Shown here: in pieces, positions 36,356 to 49,592 of the stretch
Numbering within the stretch: the first letter of the stretch is position 1
How the letters are laid out: every line of letters begins with the position of its first letter
The notes under the pieces: generated by a model
Database searches by the model: none
What the model was told of the DNA's origin: nothing
The model's input: only the letters and a program-made list of their open reading frames with translations
Assembly (NCBI GenBank): GCA_020746105.1
Contig: CM036618.1
Location: forward strand, 17,901,001 to 17,965,000
DNA length: 64,000 bases
Source: Trogon surrucura
Taxonomy: Eukaryota > Chordata > Aves > Trogoniformes > Trogonidae
Direction of reading: 5' to 3'
Translations under genes and position numbers: made by a program

Positions 36356-36720
36356 GGGAGTGGGGGGGGGTGAAGGAGAGACCAATGGTGCGGGGCGGGG
36401 GGAGAAGGGCAGGCCGGCCTCTGCCCAGGGGCAGCTGTGGGGTGAGGAGACACTGTGGGGCGGGAGGGGGATGGGGAAAGACCACTGCGGAGGGGCGGGG
36501 GGTAGGAGGGGGGCTCCCAGCTACGGAAAGGGAGCAGCGGGGTGAGGGGGAGACCAGTGGGGGGGGGGGGGGGGGGGTGTTGGGGAGATACCATTGCTGC
36601 AGGGCGGGGGGAGAGGGGCGCACTCGTGTCTGTCTGGGAGGAGCGATGGGGTAACGTGTGGGGTGGGGGAGAGGCCACTGGTGGGGGGGTTGGGGAGAGA
36701 CCATCACTATGGGATGGGGG
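36356..36720. repeat. G-rich degenerate minisatellite in ADAM17 intron 1
   Basis: Irregular repeats built on GGAGAGACCAnTG followed by GGGGCGGGG recur about seven times, for example near 36376, 36448, 36476, 36549, 36586, 36666 and 36694. A run of 19 G occupies 36559-36577. The + strand is very G-rich, so the nascent RNA could form G-quadruplexes. Confidence 0.7.
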
Positions 36721-38439
36721 ACCCACACCCCCCTCTGCCAAGGGCGAGCGGAGGAGGGGACACGGGAGGGAGCTGAGGACGCGGTGGCCTGAGTGAACAC
36801 CCACCTGGGGCGGGCCGGGGCGGTGGGCAAGGCCGAGGCCTGCTCCCGTGTCTGTCTGTCTGTCTGAGTGGGTGGGGGCGTGGGTGGTGCAGGTGACCCT
36901 GGAGACCATTGGGCCCTGTCCCCTCCTGCTGTGGCGGTGGTCCCTGTTTGGTCCCAGTTTGGCTGAAGGCATTGCTGATGGGCGGTGTTTGGGGGGTCGG
37001 TGCTCCTGGGGCTGATGAGACCACATTATCTTCACACTGGAGGCTGGTTGAAGAGTTTTCCTTGCAGGAGTTTGCCTTGTGCTAAGGCAGGATAATCACA
37101 TAAATGGCTTCCCTTCATAGCTCTGGTTGGAGAGTCACCGTTGCAGAGAGTGCCTGAAGCTATTGGAGCTGAATGTGACTTGTAGAAAGCTTAGTGCAGA
37201 GGAGAACCGTTGCTTTATTTAACTTCTGTAAACTTAGTTTTGCGTCTAAACTTTTACTTGGGAGTGAAGAAGTTGGGAATGTCTGTTTGATAAGCAAAAG
37301 CTTATCACTGAGCTCTTGTGAGAGGTAGTGGTCATGTTTTACTCAGCCAGATGTCCTGTCTCCAGCTGGCGTGGCCAGTGGTGGCTGCTTCAAGTCCCCT
37401 TTCTTTACTTAGATCTCTCAGCAGATTTCCCGACAGGTGTCCAGGCTGTGCCTCTGTTCTCCTCTCCTAGACCTGAGGTGGACTTGTGGTTCTGTGCAGA
37501 CCTCAGCAGCTGGTGACTGCAGGAACCTGGGAAGGATGGGGTTCAGTGGTGGATGCTCCAGGAAGTGTAACAGAAACAGAACAAACACAGTGTGGCCTTT
37601 TGGCATCAGCAGGTCAGGGAGTTCCTCAAACGGAGGTTGCATCTTGAGCTGTCAGGTTTTTATGCCTTCTAAGGACCTATCTGCTATGATGGATTTGTGT
37701 CATCTTTATCTGATTTTGTATGCTTGGTCTCCGTACCTCCATGCCTGGACTGCAGGCTCTTCAATTTTATGAAATGCTGCATGGAGGAAGAACTCCCTTC
37801 TCTTTCTAAACTTTGACCATTTCTCTTGTCAGAAACAGTCACTATGGAAATACTACTCATTTTCTTCACACATTTAGTGACTTACAGATTAATGTAATTT
37901 GTCTCCTTTATCTCCCTTTTTTTTTTTTTTTGAGCAGGAAAATTTTAGTCTATACAATAATTCTTAGTATGAGGGAAAAAAGAGACTTTATTAGTCTTTG
38001 TTACTTTTGTTTGTATACTTTCTGAGCAGGAGTGCGAGGCAGTATTTGTGATACAAAGGTACCATGGATTTATAGTGATAAGTGCTTTTGGGTTTGTTTT
38101 TCTGAGTAGTTTTTTGGCCTTTTTTGTTGTTTAATAGTCACTCCAAGAGCTCGGGGTTTTTTTTCACTTTTTAAATTTTTGAGTGGTAATAATTAGGCTG
38201 AAATATTTTGCTGCATTATAAAGTGAGGATTTATTTTCCTCGTGTTATTTCACACATTCTCACTCTGAATTGCATCAGACATTTTGTTCTGACTTTCAGT
38301 AAATGAAATATGTAAAAGCATCTTGTGAAGGAGGTTAAAAAAATCCAGGAGTGCTCCATTAACTGTTCCATTTATCCACGCACTTCGTTGTTTTAGAATG
38401 CTAATATATATGAGGCCATGCTTCCAGCATCATATTTCA
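36721..38439 (+). other. ADAM17: ADAM17 intron 1, first unique segment
   Basis: GC content falls to background after about 36.95 kb. I see no exon or repeat family apart from a short (TGTC)n run near 36850 and a T run near 37918. Confidence 0.5.
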
Positions 38440-38958
38440 GAGAATCACAGAATGTTAGAGGTTGGAAGGGACCTCAAAGATCATCTAGTCCAACCCCCCT
38501 GCCAGAGCAGGACCACCTACAGCAGGTCACACAGGAACGCGTCCAGGCGGGTTTTGAATGTCTTCACAGAAGGAGATTCCACAACCTCCCTGGGCAGCCT
38601 GTGCCAGTGCTCGGTCACTCTCACAGTGAAAAAGTTTTTTCTCATATTTTTATGGAACCTCCTATGTTCCAGCTTGTACCCATTGCCCCTTGTCCTGTCA
38701 CTGCACGCCCCTGAAAAGAGCCTGGCTCCATCTTCCTGACACTCCCCCTTGACATATTTATAAACATTAATGAGGTCACCCCTCAGCCTCCTCTTCTCCA
38801 AACTAAAGAGACCCAGCTCCTTCAACCTTTCCTCATAAGGGAGATGTTCCACTCCCTTCATCATCTTTGTGGCTCTGCACTGGACTCTCTCAAGCAACTC
38901 CCTGTCCTTCTTGAACTGCAAGGCCCAGAACTGGACACAATATTCCAGATCATATTTA
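38440..38958 (-). mobile_element. CR1 LINE, antisense, in ADAM17 intron 1
   Basis: It starts with AGAATCACAGAATGTTAGAG and ends near CACAATATTCCAGATC. The complementary strand is open for 148 codons and reads [40 protein letters not shown] and [20 protein letters not shown]. It is a relatively young copy of the same subfamily as 39380 and 47119. Confidence 0.94.
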
Positions 38959-39379
38959 GCCACAGTTCTAGTAATTCACACTTTGTTGTTATTATTACCT
39001 GTTTGTCAGGTAGGGACATTGAGTGTATTTGTTCATTAGGCCTCTAGATGATACCTGGAGTGGAAATTGGTCCTGCCCTTGGCAACTTTCAGGCTACCTG
39101 CGCAAGACCAGTGGCACCGTACTTGCATACCATAGTTACTAGTTGACTGGTTTAATTTTTTCAGTGCTTTATAAATCTTGGGTTAATACATTCATGTCCT
39201 ACTGACTTACTGATTATTTTCTTGGCTTCTTCTAAAGCCCTTTTTCTTGAATCTTGGAGAGAGTTCTTCAGATTCATCCTATCCTAACAAGACAAGATTT
39301 TGGGGATCTTTTTAGCCTCCTCTGCAGTGGATGCTGAGGTCAGTTATTCTTTTACTTTTTGGTACTGACCTTTAGCATC

Positions 39380-39695
39380 TGAGGGGTGGGTGTCAAGGGG
39401 AAGGAGACAATCTCTTCTCAGTAGTACCCAGTAATAGAACAAGAAATAGTGGGTGTAAGCTAGAACATAGGAAGTTCCGCCTCAACATGAGGAGAAATTT
39501 CTTTACTGTGAGGGTGACAGCACTGGCACAGGCTGCCCAGAGAGGTTGTGGAGTCTCCTTCTCTGGAGACTTTCAAAACCCGCCTGGACGCGTTCCTGTG
39601 TGGCTGCCCTAGGGGATCCTGCTCTGGCAGGGGGGTTGGACTAGATGATCTTTCCAGGTGCCTTCCAACCCCTGACGTTCTATGATTTTATGATT
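39380..39695 (+). mobile_element. CR1 LINE 3' end, sense, in ADAM17 intron 1
   Basis: It runs from TGAGGGGTGGGTGTCAAGGG to TTCTATGATTTTATGATTC and includes CTCAACATGAGGAGAAATTT. It is about 315 bp and very similar to the 3' part of the copy at 47119-47619. Confidence 0.94.
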
Positions 39696-42600
39696 CAGCA
39701 TCCATTCTTGGGACTGTATTTGCAGCTTACTTGTTTTACAAGCCGCTTTGATTATTTAGCTGGGTGGTTTCTTTTGATATAGTAAGAGCTATTTCAAGTA
39801 TTAGCTTTTTGCCTTTTACAAGCTGTTCTTCAGGATCTTTGCCTACTTTAGGGAGGTTTTATTCTCATCTTTTGCTGGAGTTCTGTTGTCCTCATCTTAG
39901 ACATGGCTTGGTTTTCTGTAATACCATCTCTTCCTTCTAATAACTTCAACTTTGCTATTTTGAGAGCTCTGTTTAACCACAGCTTGAATTTTGTGAACTG
40001 AAATCGTATTTCTGGCAAGCAGTATCTTTCAGGAAGTTTCAAGGACTAGCATTTTGTGATTTCTATTAAGAACTTGCTTGTTTCTCTAAAAGTTCAGTTT
40101 TTCAGGAAGGAAAAGAAGGATTTTACAGTGAAAAACAGCGTTTGACAAAGAACAGAACAAATAGATAAAAAGACGTGGGTCATTTCCCAGTTGAAATAAT
40201 TTTAGGGTGTGGTGCTCCAGCAGTCTAAACTGATCTAAATTGGGACTGCCACAATCCTGGCCTCAGCTTTCAGATCTCTTCCCCGTTCCTGCGAGCACAA
40301 TCACAGAGCTAAGCCACCTGGAAGCTAATTGCCTTTTTTTTTTTCCTTTTTTGTAAGGGGTAAGTTGTCTGCATTTGGATGTTTTCTGTTTGAGGAGTTC
40401 ACTCCCTGAACTAGCTCTCATGGTGTAACTGCCCAAGTACCTGCCCTGTGTGTTGGGGGCTGGTGGTGGTTGTGCTCAGGGTGGGGGATGAAGGTAGGAT
40501 GGTATCCACCTTAGTTTGTTGCCTTTAGATGACCTGGAAGTGATGCTGCTTTTAGTAGTGTTGACAGCAGGGATTAATCTTTGGGAGAAGTATGACTCTA
40601 TTAGTCGGTACAATGACTGTTCTTACATTTTTGCCTCTGAAAAATTAATGTCAACTCTTTAAAAATTTTTCCATGTCAGTTATCTCTGAAGATAACCTTT
40701 TATAACTATTAAATATTAATGCTGCTTGTCTTGGAGCTCAGACCTATCGGAGTGTTCACAGGGCTTAATGTACTTGAAAAGGACAACAGTGCAAACACCC
40801 AGCTTCAGGGCTGTTGAATATGTCTAAAGAACTCCTTGAATCTGTTTTACAACACAGCGGTATCGGTAGTGCCCTGCCACTAAGCAGCACATATCTGGCA
40901 TTGCTCAGAATACAGTCCATGTGTAAAATGTGTCTTACTCTACTGTTTTCTGTTATGAACGAGATCTTTTTATCACAAGGCCGGGAACTAAAAGAATTAA
41001 GATAACTTCCTGTCCTGAGCAGATGATGCCCTTTGAGTCACTCACTGGCAGTCTTTTTCTACCTGCTATGTTGTGCTAATAGAACCTGAGGCAGGTAACC
41101 TGGGCTTGAATTGTTTCTCCCAAACCACACGGAGCTCACAATGAACCGCGTGAGCTGACGAAATGAAGTGGTTCAGTACCAACATACGTACTGCGCATCA
41201 GTAGACTAGCACTTAGCGACTGAAAAATCCCAAATGATAGCGGTGTTGATGAATAAATGGGGGGAACCGTGTGATACAGAGGGCAGCAAAAAAGCCTTTG
41301 CACTCAGTTTTGAATTGTGCTTCACACTTGGTGTGTAAAAAGCATAAAAAGTTTGTCAGGCCAGAAACTTAACCAGATGCTGAAGAATTAAGGGGTTGGA
41401 AGTTTAGCTCAGGGTCAAAAGTATGCAGTCTTCTGTAGGCTTTGTCTCTGTATAAAAAGCAGATACTTTGTGTAGACATGGCCTTATTGAATGCAAATTA
41501 TCAGTGTGATTTCTGAGCTGTGGGTTGGCAATCTGTGCTGTGGAGGTACTTGATATAGGGTTTTAAAGTATTTGTTCATATGAATCAGTCAGTGTTTCCA
41601 TTTCCAACTGGAAAAGGAAAAAGAAGAAAATGTGATAAAAGTGGAATTTCTGAGAGAAATACTGAAAGTCAACAAAGTGAAGAATGTCAACACTAGATTA
41701 AATTCTAATTATTAAGAATTACCTTTAAGTGTTGCAAGATTTTTGTAGTGGGAACATTACAAGTGCTCAGTGTGAGTTTGGTTTACAGTAATGCCGGTTT
41801 GGTCTGACCTCTAAGCAGCTGAAAAGGAAAATTCTTGTCTTCATTAAAGATTTGGGGGTGGACTGCTTCACTGCTGCTGTTCATTGCTGATAGCAGCAGT
41901 GACTCATCTCGGTTTCACGCTTCTGCTACTCTGGAATTTTTTTTGTGTGCGCGTAGAAGCCCTGGTGTGACTTTCTGTTCTGTGCCTGGAAGGGCTGAGC
42001 GAGGAAGCACAGCCGGCAAGGTCTTCAGTGCAGAGTTCTCCTGGTTGCACTCTAACGTTACACCAGGATTTAGTCATGTGTTTAGTAGTCAGTAGAGATT
42101 TATCTTTGAGTCAGAAATTTATATTTAACTTTTTTTTTTTTAGCAGGTGGTGTTCAGCCCCCCCAGCTTTTTTAGAAATTGCAGGAGTCCGGGTTTGCCT
42201 GTTTCCCAGACTGATCAAGGGAAATCCTTTGCTTGCTGTGTATAATAAAAGGTTGACCAAGAGCCAGGTTTCTCTAACAGAGAGCAGTGCATCCTGCTGT
42301 CCTGTTCTACAGATCTCATATGCCACACTCAAACTGGCTTGGTTTTGGGAATATCTTGCAACCACCTTCTCAGTGGTTGTGATGGTCTTTTTGATGTCTT
42401 TTATTCTCGGAGATGTACGTGACTCTACTGGCTCTATTTGTCGTAGTGCCCTGCATCTCTTCACAATGTCCATCCTTGTCTTCCTGTGCTGCTCTTAATA
42501 TACATTATTTATACTTTTTTTTTGTTTCCTCCTTCATGCTGGCATTTTTAGCCTGTGTAGATACATGGACGGGAGGGGGAGCGGGGAAGGGGGCTCTGTT

Positions 42601-45600
42601 ACGCAGGGAGGGCCCTATAGCTGCCACCCACTTGCTGTTGATCCGTGATTACCGAGGTGTTGAACGAGAACAAGGTATCCTTTGCGTTCCTCGATTTCCC
42701 TTTTATGTTTTCAGGCTGTTACTGAGATTATAAAGTTTTGCCTCTCAGTACCTGTGACGTGCCTTGAATTTTGGAAGGTTGTGTCTGAGTGAGTCCAAGG
42801 TTCTATCCACAAAGAGCAGAGATACAGTCAGATGAGGAGAAGGGGTTGGCCTGACAAGTGTAGTCCAGTGATTAGTCTCTACCTAGAAAATCTGCTCCAC
42901 TCAGACTTACTTTGTGGCACAGCAGGATTTTGTGATGTGATATCTAAGCACAGTAGTGAGCCTGACAGTTTTTGGAGAGCCGGGGAAATGATGTGTTTGA
43001 AGAGAACACTGCGTCCTGTGACTTGGCTGGTCTGGGCAGCAGGATATATGAAAGCATGTGATTTGGGGTTTTTTTGGTGTTTGGTTTTTTTTTTAGGGGG
43101 GTTAAGCACTGAGTCATATGATGCTGTTCTGGTTTAAGTTAAGACAGCTGTATTGCCCTTGTTTCGCTTTGAATGTGAGAGTGTTAATTCAGTGGGTTTC
43201 CTTATTTTTTCTAATGTCAATTTTTGAGCAGGATATTGCTTCACCCCCCCCCCCCCCTTCAAAACTTGTTTTCTACTTTCACTAATAGGATAGACTAGAT
43301 TATTAAATCAAGTAGATCCAAGAGAATAGATTTTGTTCCTCACTGCTCCCTATTTAAGGTGTGTTTAGTGAAGGAGAATTTTTCCAAGGTTGGAATTGTA
43401 TAAGGTAACATGTAGGAGCCATTGGGGGTATTCAAAACCACCAGAAACGGCAGTTTAATTATCTGTATGGCTTCTGCTAAACAGAATTTGCACCCTTAAG
43501 GAAGTATTTGCACTGTCCAAAACCAGATGTCTATTTTACTGCAGGGAAAAAAGCTTTGATGTAATATAAGGGTGCAGCTCTATGAACAAGTTTTTCCTGA
43601 GATGAGCTAAAGGGCGTTTTGTAAGCTATTAGCTTTTCCATGGTCTCTATCACTGGGCACTTCTGAATGTCTGGTAATTAGGGCGTAGTTTACCCTGTGT
43701 AACTGCAGGAGAAGTACTCCATGGAGCAACTGGTGCAGATGGTGAACGGGCAGCCTCCCTCTCCTCCAGCGCGAGGTCTGTGTAACCGTACCCTGAGGCT
43801 TTGTCTGCGATGCGTCGGTGACTAACAGAGTTTGGGCACCTCGTTTTCTTCCTCACGTGGTTTAGCAAGTTCGCTGCAGTTGGGATCGAGTCGAAACCAT
43901 GCCTTTTAAAACATTCAGCAGTGCTGACCTGGCTGACCATTCTCACTAACAGGTTTGTCTAGAAATGTGTTTAAACAGAGTGTAAACCTTTATCCTGGTA
44001 GGTTTATAATCAGGCTGACATACATTAAGGTCTGTCTTTGAACCTGTTTCTCACACAAGTTCTGTTAATGTACAGTTGATGAGCAGAACAGCAGCCACTC
44101 TTTGGTGGAAACAAGTAAACATCATTTATCTAAACTGTTAAAAACATGGGCTGAGTGTTTCAATTCACTTTGTTTTCTGTCTTTGGCAATGGCTCTGCAC
44201 CAGATGTACTGGAGAGAGATGTAACAGCACGTGTAATGAGCTGTTAGGAAACAGCTTTCCCACAGATGGATCTTCTCAACACATCCTCCTTGTTAACAGT
44301 CTCCTAAAAGCAGCGTAAACTGTTAAGAGAAGGTACCCATAAACATTTAGGCACAACTGCATCACCACCTGCCTCATGAAGACCGCTCGTGTGCCCAGTT
44401 GAGATCCGAATACATTGGCTTCCAGTCAGACGATCCGGCTGTATTGTGGCCAGTAACCGGCTGTTCTGTGAACACGAGGGCAGCTGTTCTACATGGGGCA
44501 TGGAGACCTGCCTTAGCTCATATGGTTAAGTTTGGAAAGGCTCCAGTCTGTGTTTCCTGGTCCAAATTCTGACTGAGGCTGTGAATTATATGTGAAGCAA
44601 CTGTATTTGGTTATTTCAGTTAAAATATTTTAATGTATGAAGAGCAGCATAATTTGGAGAAAAATAATAATAATAAAAAAGTAGTAACAATAAAGGACAT
44701 GGAGCCCTTCAACCATTCAGGCACTCCCCAGCTGAATCAGAAAAATTGTTATTATTTAGTTGCTCACAGGCTTTTGAGAGGTGTTTGATGTCTATTTGAA
44801 ATCAGCTCGAAGTCAGTATCTGGGTTGTAGTCGATGAGTACCACACAAAATACGGGTTGGAGCCCTTTTTTCAGCCTGTGAGATGCGAATGATTTAACAG
44901 TCACACTGCAAAACCCTCCCCGAGTGTGTTTGCTGTGCTTGCTCTAGGACTACTCTCTGTAGGCTTGTCAGCCCACGCCAGTGCCTTTTGACAGGAGATT
45001 TATTTCTGCTTTTATTCCCTTTGGGATGGTTGGAGAAATAACTACAATTGTTCCTGCAAACCCCTCTGATGGCCTTGTGGTCATTTTTGAATACTGAAAG
45101 TAATATTTGTTTTTTAATACTGTTGGCTTTTGTCTTCTAAGTAGAGATATTTTCTTTCATGGGATAATTGTGAAGAAAGTTTCAAAAAATATTAATTATG
45201 CTTTCTGGGCTAAAACTTGATGCTTCTAGCTAAGCTTAACCTTTCTATAAATAATGCTTGCTTACGAAATGGTTGACTTGCCACATGTCCTTGTTGCTTT
45301 CCGGGCAATAGATTGGGCATGAGATCATGGGAATTTACTGTTTTGCTGAGCTGGTTGGAGAAGGATGCCATTGGTATTTGAATTGGTAGCTGAGCACTTG
45401 GAAGTGAAACCTCTTCTTTTGAAATAAATGCAGTGGCCTCTGACTAGGCGAGCTGACTTGTTGACCGGCACCTTCTTGAGCTGCAATGTGTACTGGCCCC
45501 TAATTTGTTTAAAAGATACTTTCCTGTGGCAAGTTGTGAAGTTTAGTGACATCTGCTGCTACTTTTAACTTTGAAACAAGGTGAAAGAAAAGGAAACACT

Positions 45601-46883
45601 GAATTGAAAGTTGGGTTCAGAGGAAAAGTCACTGCTGTGGATTTCTTCTGGAGAACTCTGGGATATGGTCTTTGACACCAGTATTCCTTCCCTGTTTCTC
45701 TTACAAACCTGAGACACGTGTGTGTTCTGGGGAGGTTCCTCCCAGGAGAGAAGGTGCAATGAGGTGAAGGCTGGCGGTCATAAGTATTTGGGATATCAGG
45801 ATGAAATGGTGTCCTTCTCTGAACAGACAGGAATGCAGAAATCTAGGAGGGGCCAGGAGGGAAGGAACCGCAAGAAAGTGGTTTGGGAAAACCTGAGCCA
45901 GCTCAGTGCTGTTGAAGCCCATGGGAAATGACTTTTGGACCACGGTAAAGATAATGAGGAAGGAATGCCAGAAAGATTATTAGACTTGAATAAAAAGTGT
46001 TCAATTTTGTTTGCAGTGACTCCATGGATTGCTGTGCAATTGACTCCATGCAGTTCTGTGTTTTGTTTAAAATAGTGACAGTTCTTCTTTTATTTTCAAT
46101 AAGCCATGACTACGGATTCATTTTCACAGTATAAAAAAATTTGTAAAAAAATTGTGGTTTGTTACTAATATATTTTTTTCTGCATCTGTCTGATACCTGA
46201 ATTAGTTCACAGATTTATGTCTAGCAGCAACATGTCTTAAGGCTTGTGGCGCAAGTAAAATTGTAAGCAAACAAATTTAGGAAGGTTAAGAGGAAATACG
46301 AACAAGTGCATTCTTGTTTCAGGGTTACAGGAGCTGGGAGTGCCCCGTGTTTCATTTGTTACTTTAGCGGAGTCATCTTACTCATCTTCAGCTCTGTAGG
46401 TCTTGTTCTTACTGCCCTTCCCCTGTGTCTGTGAGGCATTTCCAGAAGGGTGTTTGTGTGTGTTGAGGTGAAGCAGGACTTCTGAAATTCTCCTTGGTTA
46501 CCAAATTAAAAAAAAAAACAACCTGCAACTGATTTCTTTAGAAGAATTCTCAGTTCTCTTGCCGTGAAACAGACGTTTTGCCTGGCTGTAGTGCCAGCTG
46601 CCTCTTGCTGTTTGGCATCACCCTCCCCTGATTCTGGGCTGTGCTGTTGTGGAAAGGGGCAGAAGAACTGGTGTGTTGCAGCTGGGGTTGTGCCTCTTGG
46701 GCAGACCTTGTGCTTGGCAAGTCCCTGTGTCGGTAAGTCTCCGAGAAGCGCAGCGGTGGTACCACGCCTCTCTTGCTTCATGGCCCACATACCGCACGTT
46801 TGCTCTGTATCACTAGCCGATGTTTGGTGTCCCAAGTATCAACGTTCACTGGAATGGAGGGCTCTGCTCTGGTTGAGTGTGTT
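39696..46883 (+). other. ADAM17: ADAM17 intron 1, long unique segment
   Basis: About 7 kb without a recognised exon. It holds a G/T-rich tract at 43061-43105, a run of 14 C at 43244-43257 and an (AAT)n stretch near 44663. Overlapping open frames on both strands at 42028-42498 have no recognisable family. Confidence 0.5.
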
Positions 46884-47064
46884 TAAAGAACAGGTTGCCC
46901 AGAGAAATTGCGGGTTCCCCCTCTCCGCCAGTGCTCAAGGCCAGGCAGGATGGAGCTTCGTGCAGCCTGGTCTTGCGACAGGTGTCGCTTCCCGTGGCGG
47001 GGGGTTGGAACTAGATGATCTTTAAGGTCTCTTCCAAGTCAAACTGTTCTGTGATTTTATGATT
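46884..47064 (+). mobile_element. CR1 fragment, sense, in ADAM17 intron 1
   Basis: It runs from TTTAAAGAACAGGTTGCCCA through GGTTGGAACTAGATGATCTT to CTGTGATTTTATGATTA. It contains only the last about 180 bp and is moderately diverged. Confidence 0.88.
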
Positions 47065-47118
47065 AGTATCAGGTTTAATTAAAAGAATTGAGGACTGGGC
47101 AGTTTAATGAGGCTTTAA

Positions 47119-47619
47119 TGGGATGCATTAAGAAAAGTGTGTCCAGCAGGTCCAGGGAAGTTCTCCTTCCCTTCTACTCTGCCGAGAGCTACGAGGATGA
47201 TTAAGGGATTTGAACACCTCTCCTGTGAAGAGAGGCTGAGAGAACTGGGGCTGTTGAGCCTTGAAAAGAGATGGCTGAGAGGAGATCTTATTAACGTATA
47301 GAAATATCTGAGGGGTGGGTGTCAAGAGGAAGGAGGCAATCTCTTTTCAGTGGTGCCCAGCAATAGAACAAGAAATAATGGGTTTAAGTTAGAACAGAGG
47401 AAGTTCCACCTCAACATGAGGAGAAACTTCTTTACTGTGAGGGTGACAGAGCCCTGGCACAGGCTGCCCAGAGAGGTTGTGGAGTCTCCTTCTCTGGAGA
47501 CTTTCAAAACCCGCCTGGACGTGTTCCTGTGTGGCTGCTCCAGGGGGTCCTGCTCTGGCAGGGGGTTGGACTAGATGATCTCTAGAGGTCCCTTCCAACC
47601 CCTGACATCCTGTGATTTG
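47119..47619 (+). mobile_element. CR1 LINE, sense, with internal deletion, in ADAM17 intron 1
   Basis: It runs from GGGATGCATTAAGAAAAGTG (RT thumb region) to CCCCTGACATCCTGTGATTT. Compared with the other copies, the block encoding the PHLEY...QRRA stretch is missing between TCTACTCTGCC and TACGAGGATGATTAAGGG (near 47181-47195). The 3' half is nearly the same as 39380-39695. Confidence 0.92.
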
Positions 47620-49592
47620 CAGAATCAGTTTCCCCTGCTTGTTCCTAGTTTCCCCCCTGGTGGTTCCTGATGAGGACAGGTGCCAGTCCATAAACAATGA
47701 ATTATAATGGACTTTTTAACGAAAGGTGATGCTTGGGAGTGGTTAGGTATGTGCTCACTGCGGAGAGTGAGGATGCCGCCTGGCATGTAGCAGCTGGGCA
47801 CATAAGGGGAAGACAACCGCCACACAAAGGAAGGTGGTGGAAACTTGCCTTTGCGTATAACCCGAAACGCACGGTAATCGATTGCAGGTGCCCTGGACCT
47901 GTGGGTTGTAAACAGAAATGAGGAAATTGCAACTGCGCTGCCTTTCCTGTGTTGCTCAAGGGCAGGGGAGGGGCAGCCGGGGAGGGAGAGGCCTGGGAGC
48001 CACCGCTCGGTGGCTTCTGCTGCATGAGAAGCAGCTGCGTCCTGGATCCGTCGCTTTGCTAGTAGGTCTGGTGCAGGACCAAGAGGACTGTGAGAGTTAT
48101 CTTTGCTTCTCTGCAGCTCCTTTGCTTGCAGTGTAGGCGAGCACATGTGTGCACATACGCTGGTGGTTAATTCTTCCCTCCTGGCCCTTCACAAAAGAAA
48201 GAGCAAAGTTCTTGCCTTGCCCTGAACAGTACTCCCACACTTAGAAGCTTTCTTGCGTTTGGGGATAAATGATGGTACTGAGTGTCAGATTTAAAAAAAA
48301 ATAAATAAAAATTCAGAGGCTATACCAATCTGGGTTTCAAGTTGGCAGTTTGGCTTGTTGCACAAGAGCCAGTAAAACTCAGCTTTCTAGTGGTGCTGCT
48401 TACTTAGAAGTCCAATAAAAGGCATGAGGTTACTTGGCTGAGAGGTGTAAAACTAGTCGTCAGGGACTCTGAAGAAGTGGAAGGCGGTCTGCAGTAATAA
48501 ACCCCCACTTTGGTAGCTGTCATTTCTGGTTTAGAAGCACAAGTGAAGGGGGAAAAAAATGGGAATTTTTTAATAATGAATGTCTGGATGAGCACTTCTG
48601 CCTCCTTTACGATGTGTCTGACTCCTCATTTGGTGCGGCAAAAAGAGCGAACACCTCTGGCAGCGAGAGAAGATAGTGGTGCAGGAATAAGGGCCTCTAT
48701 TTGAGGCTGTAAATAGCAAATCGGTTGATTAGCACTGGTGGAAGTAGAGGTCGTTGTCAGGTGTCTGGCTGGGTGGTGGGTGCTACTGGCAAAGGGCTGC
48801 CCTGAAAGCAGCAGGAGGTTTTATCAGCAAGAGTTACGCACCGTTGGCAGCCAGCGTTACACTCTTGTTAATGGTGGGAGCACCTGCAGAATGTTGACCT
48901 GAATTGGGACTTTGTGTGCTGCCTCCCCACAGGGGTTTAGGCCCTTGGTCTCCCTCCTCTCAAGCAGGTTTTTGCATTACGAGTAGGAAAATCAAAGGGG
49001 TTTTCCATGGTGGTAGGGTGTTGGGAAACCAGGCTACTTTGACGTGCCCCGTAAGAGGTGCCTTCTTAGTTAATTCTGGTTGATTATGCTGTGCAGACAT
49101 CTATTTTTCTGGCTAATACTGGGCAGAAAGGTAACAAATGAAGTCTTCATCTGCAGTGAATTTGGTAGAATTTTCCTAGGTTTTTGTTGGTTTTTTTTTT
49201 TTCCTTAGACTCAGGTGTTGACCGGTAGGTGAGGACAGTGATTCAATCCAGAGGAATGGGAACATTCTTCCCCATTTAGTTTCCGGAAGGTGACCAGGGA
49301 GGGCATTAGCTCTGCATAACTGTAGCAGTAAAAATGATGGGTTGGTTGCTCAAAAATTGCTATAAGAAGCAAACTAAATTACTTGTTTGCCTCAAATTGT
49401 ATCTTGTCTCACACTATGATTTCTGTTTGCCTATCCAAAAATGCACCTGTGCAGAAATGTGCAATAGTTTTCTCAAAACTAAAACCAATGGTGGTCTTGC
49501 TGTTGAAATGGGAGGTTCTGTTTTGCTGTTCTCTTTGTGCATTTGTGAAAGAGAGACTCTTGAACCTAAAACTGTCCTTGTTGCTCTTCCAG
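47620..49592 (+). other. ADAM17: ADAM17 intron 1, last segment
   Basis: Unique sequence ending in the acceptor TTGCTCTTCCAG. A - strand frame of 173 codons (47625-48146) is present but has no recognisable features. Confidence 0.5.

Larger units (their letters stand above)
35690..36900. promoter_or_regulatory. ADAM17: CpG island of ADAM17
   Basis: The base composition changes abruptly after the CR1 to very GC-rich with dense CpG, continuing through exon 1 into intron 1. It also creates long Pro/Arg/Gly-rich open frames on both strands, which are composition artefacts. There is no TATA box upstream of the start. Confidence 0.88.

Noticed and set aside
35673-36830. A - strand open frame of 385 codons over the ADAM17 promoter, and a 238-codon companion
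   Set aside because: It is Pro/Arg/Gly-rich, runs through the CpG island and the G-rich repeat and over the YY1-like site and exon 1. GC-rich DNA lacks stop codons; there is no domain.
42028-42498. Overlapping frames of 156 codons (+) and 120 codons (-) in ADAM17 intron 1
   Set aside because: Both strands are open over the same bases, neither resembles a known family, and no splice sites fit the ADAM17 phase.
47625-48146. A - strand frame of 173 codons in ADAM17 intron 1
   Set aside because: Moderately GC-rich, with no recognisable domain or splice signals; it starts inside sequence next to a CR1 end.
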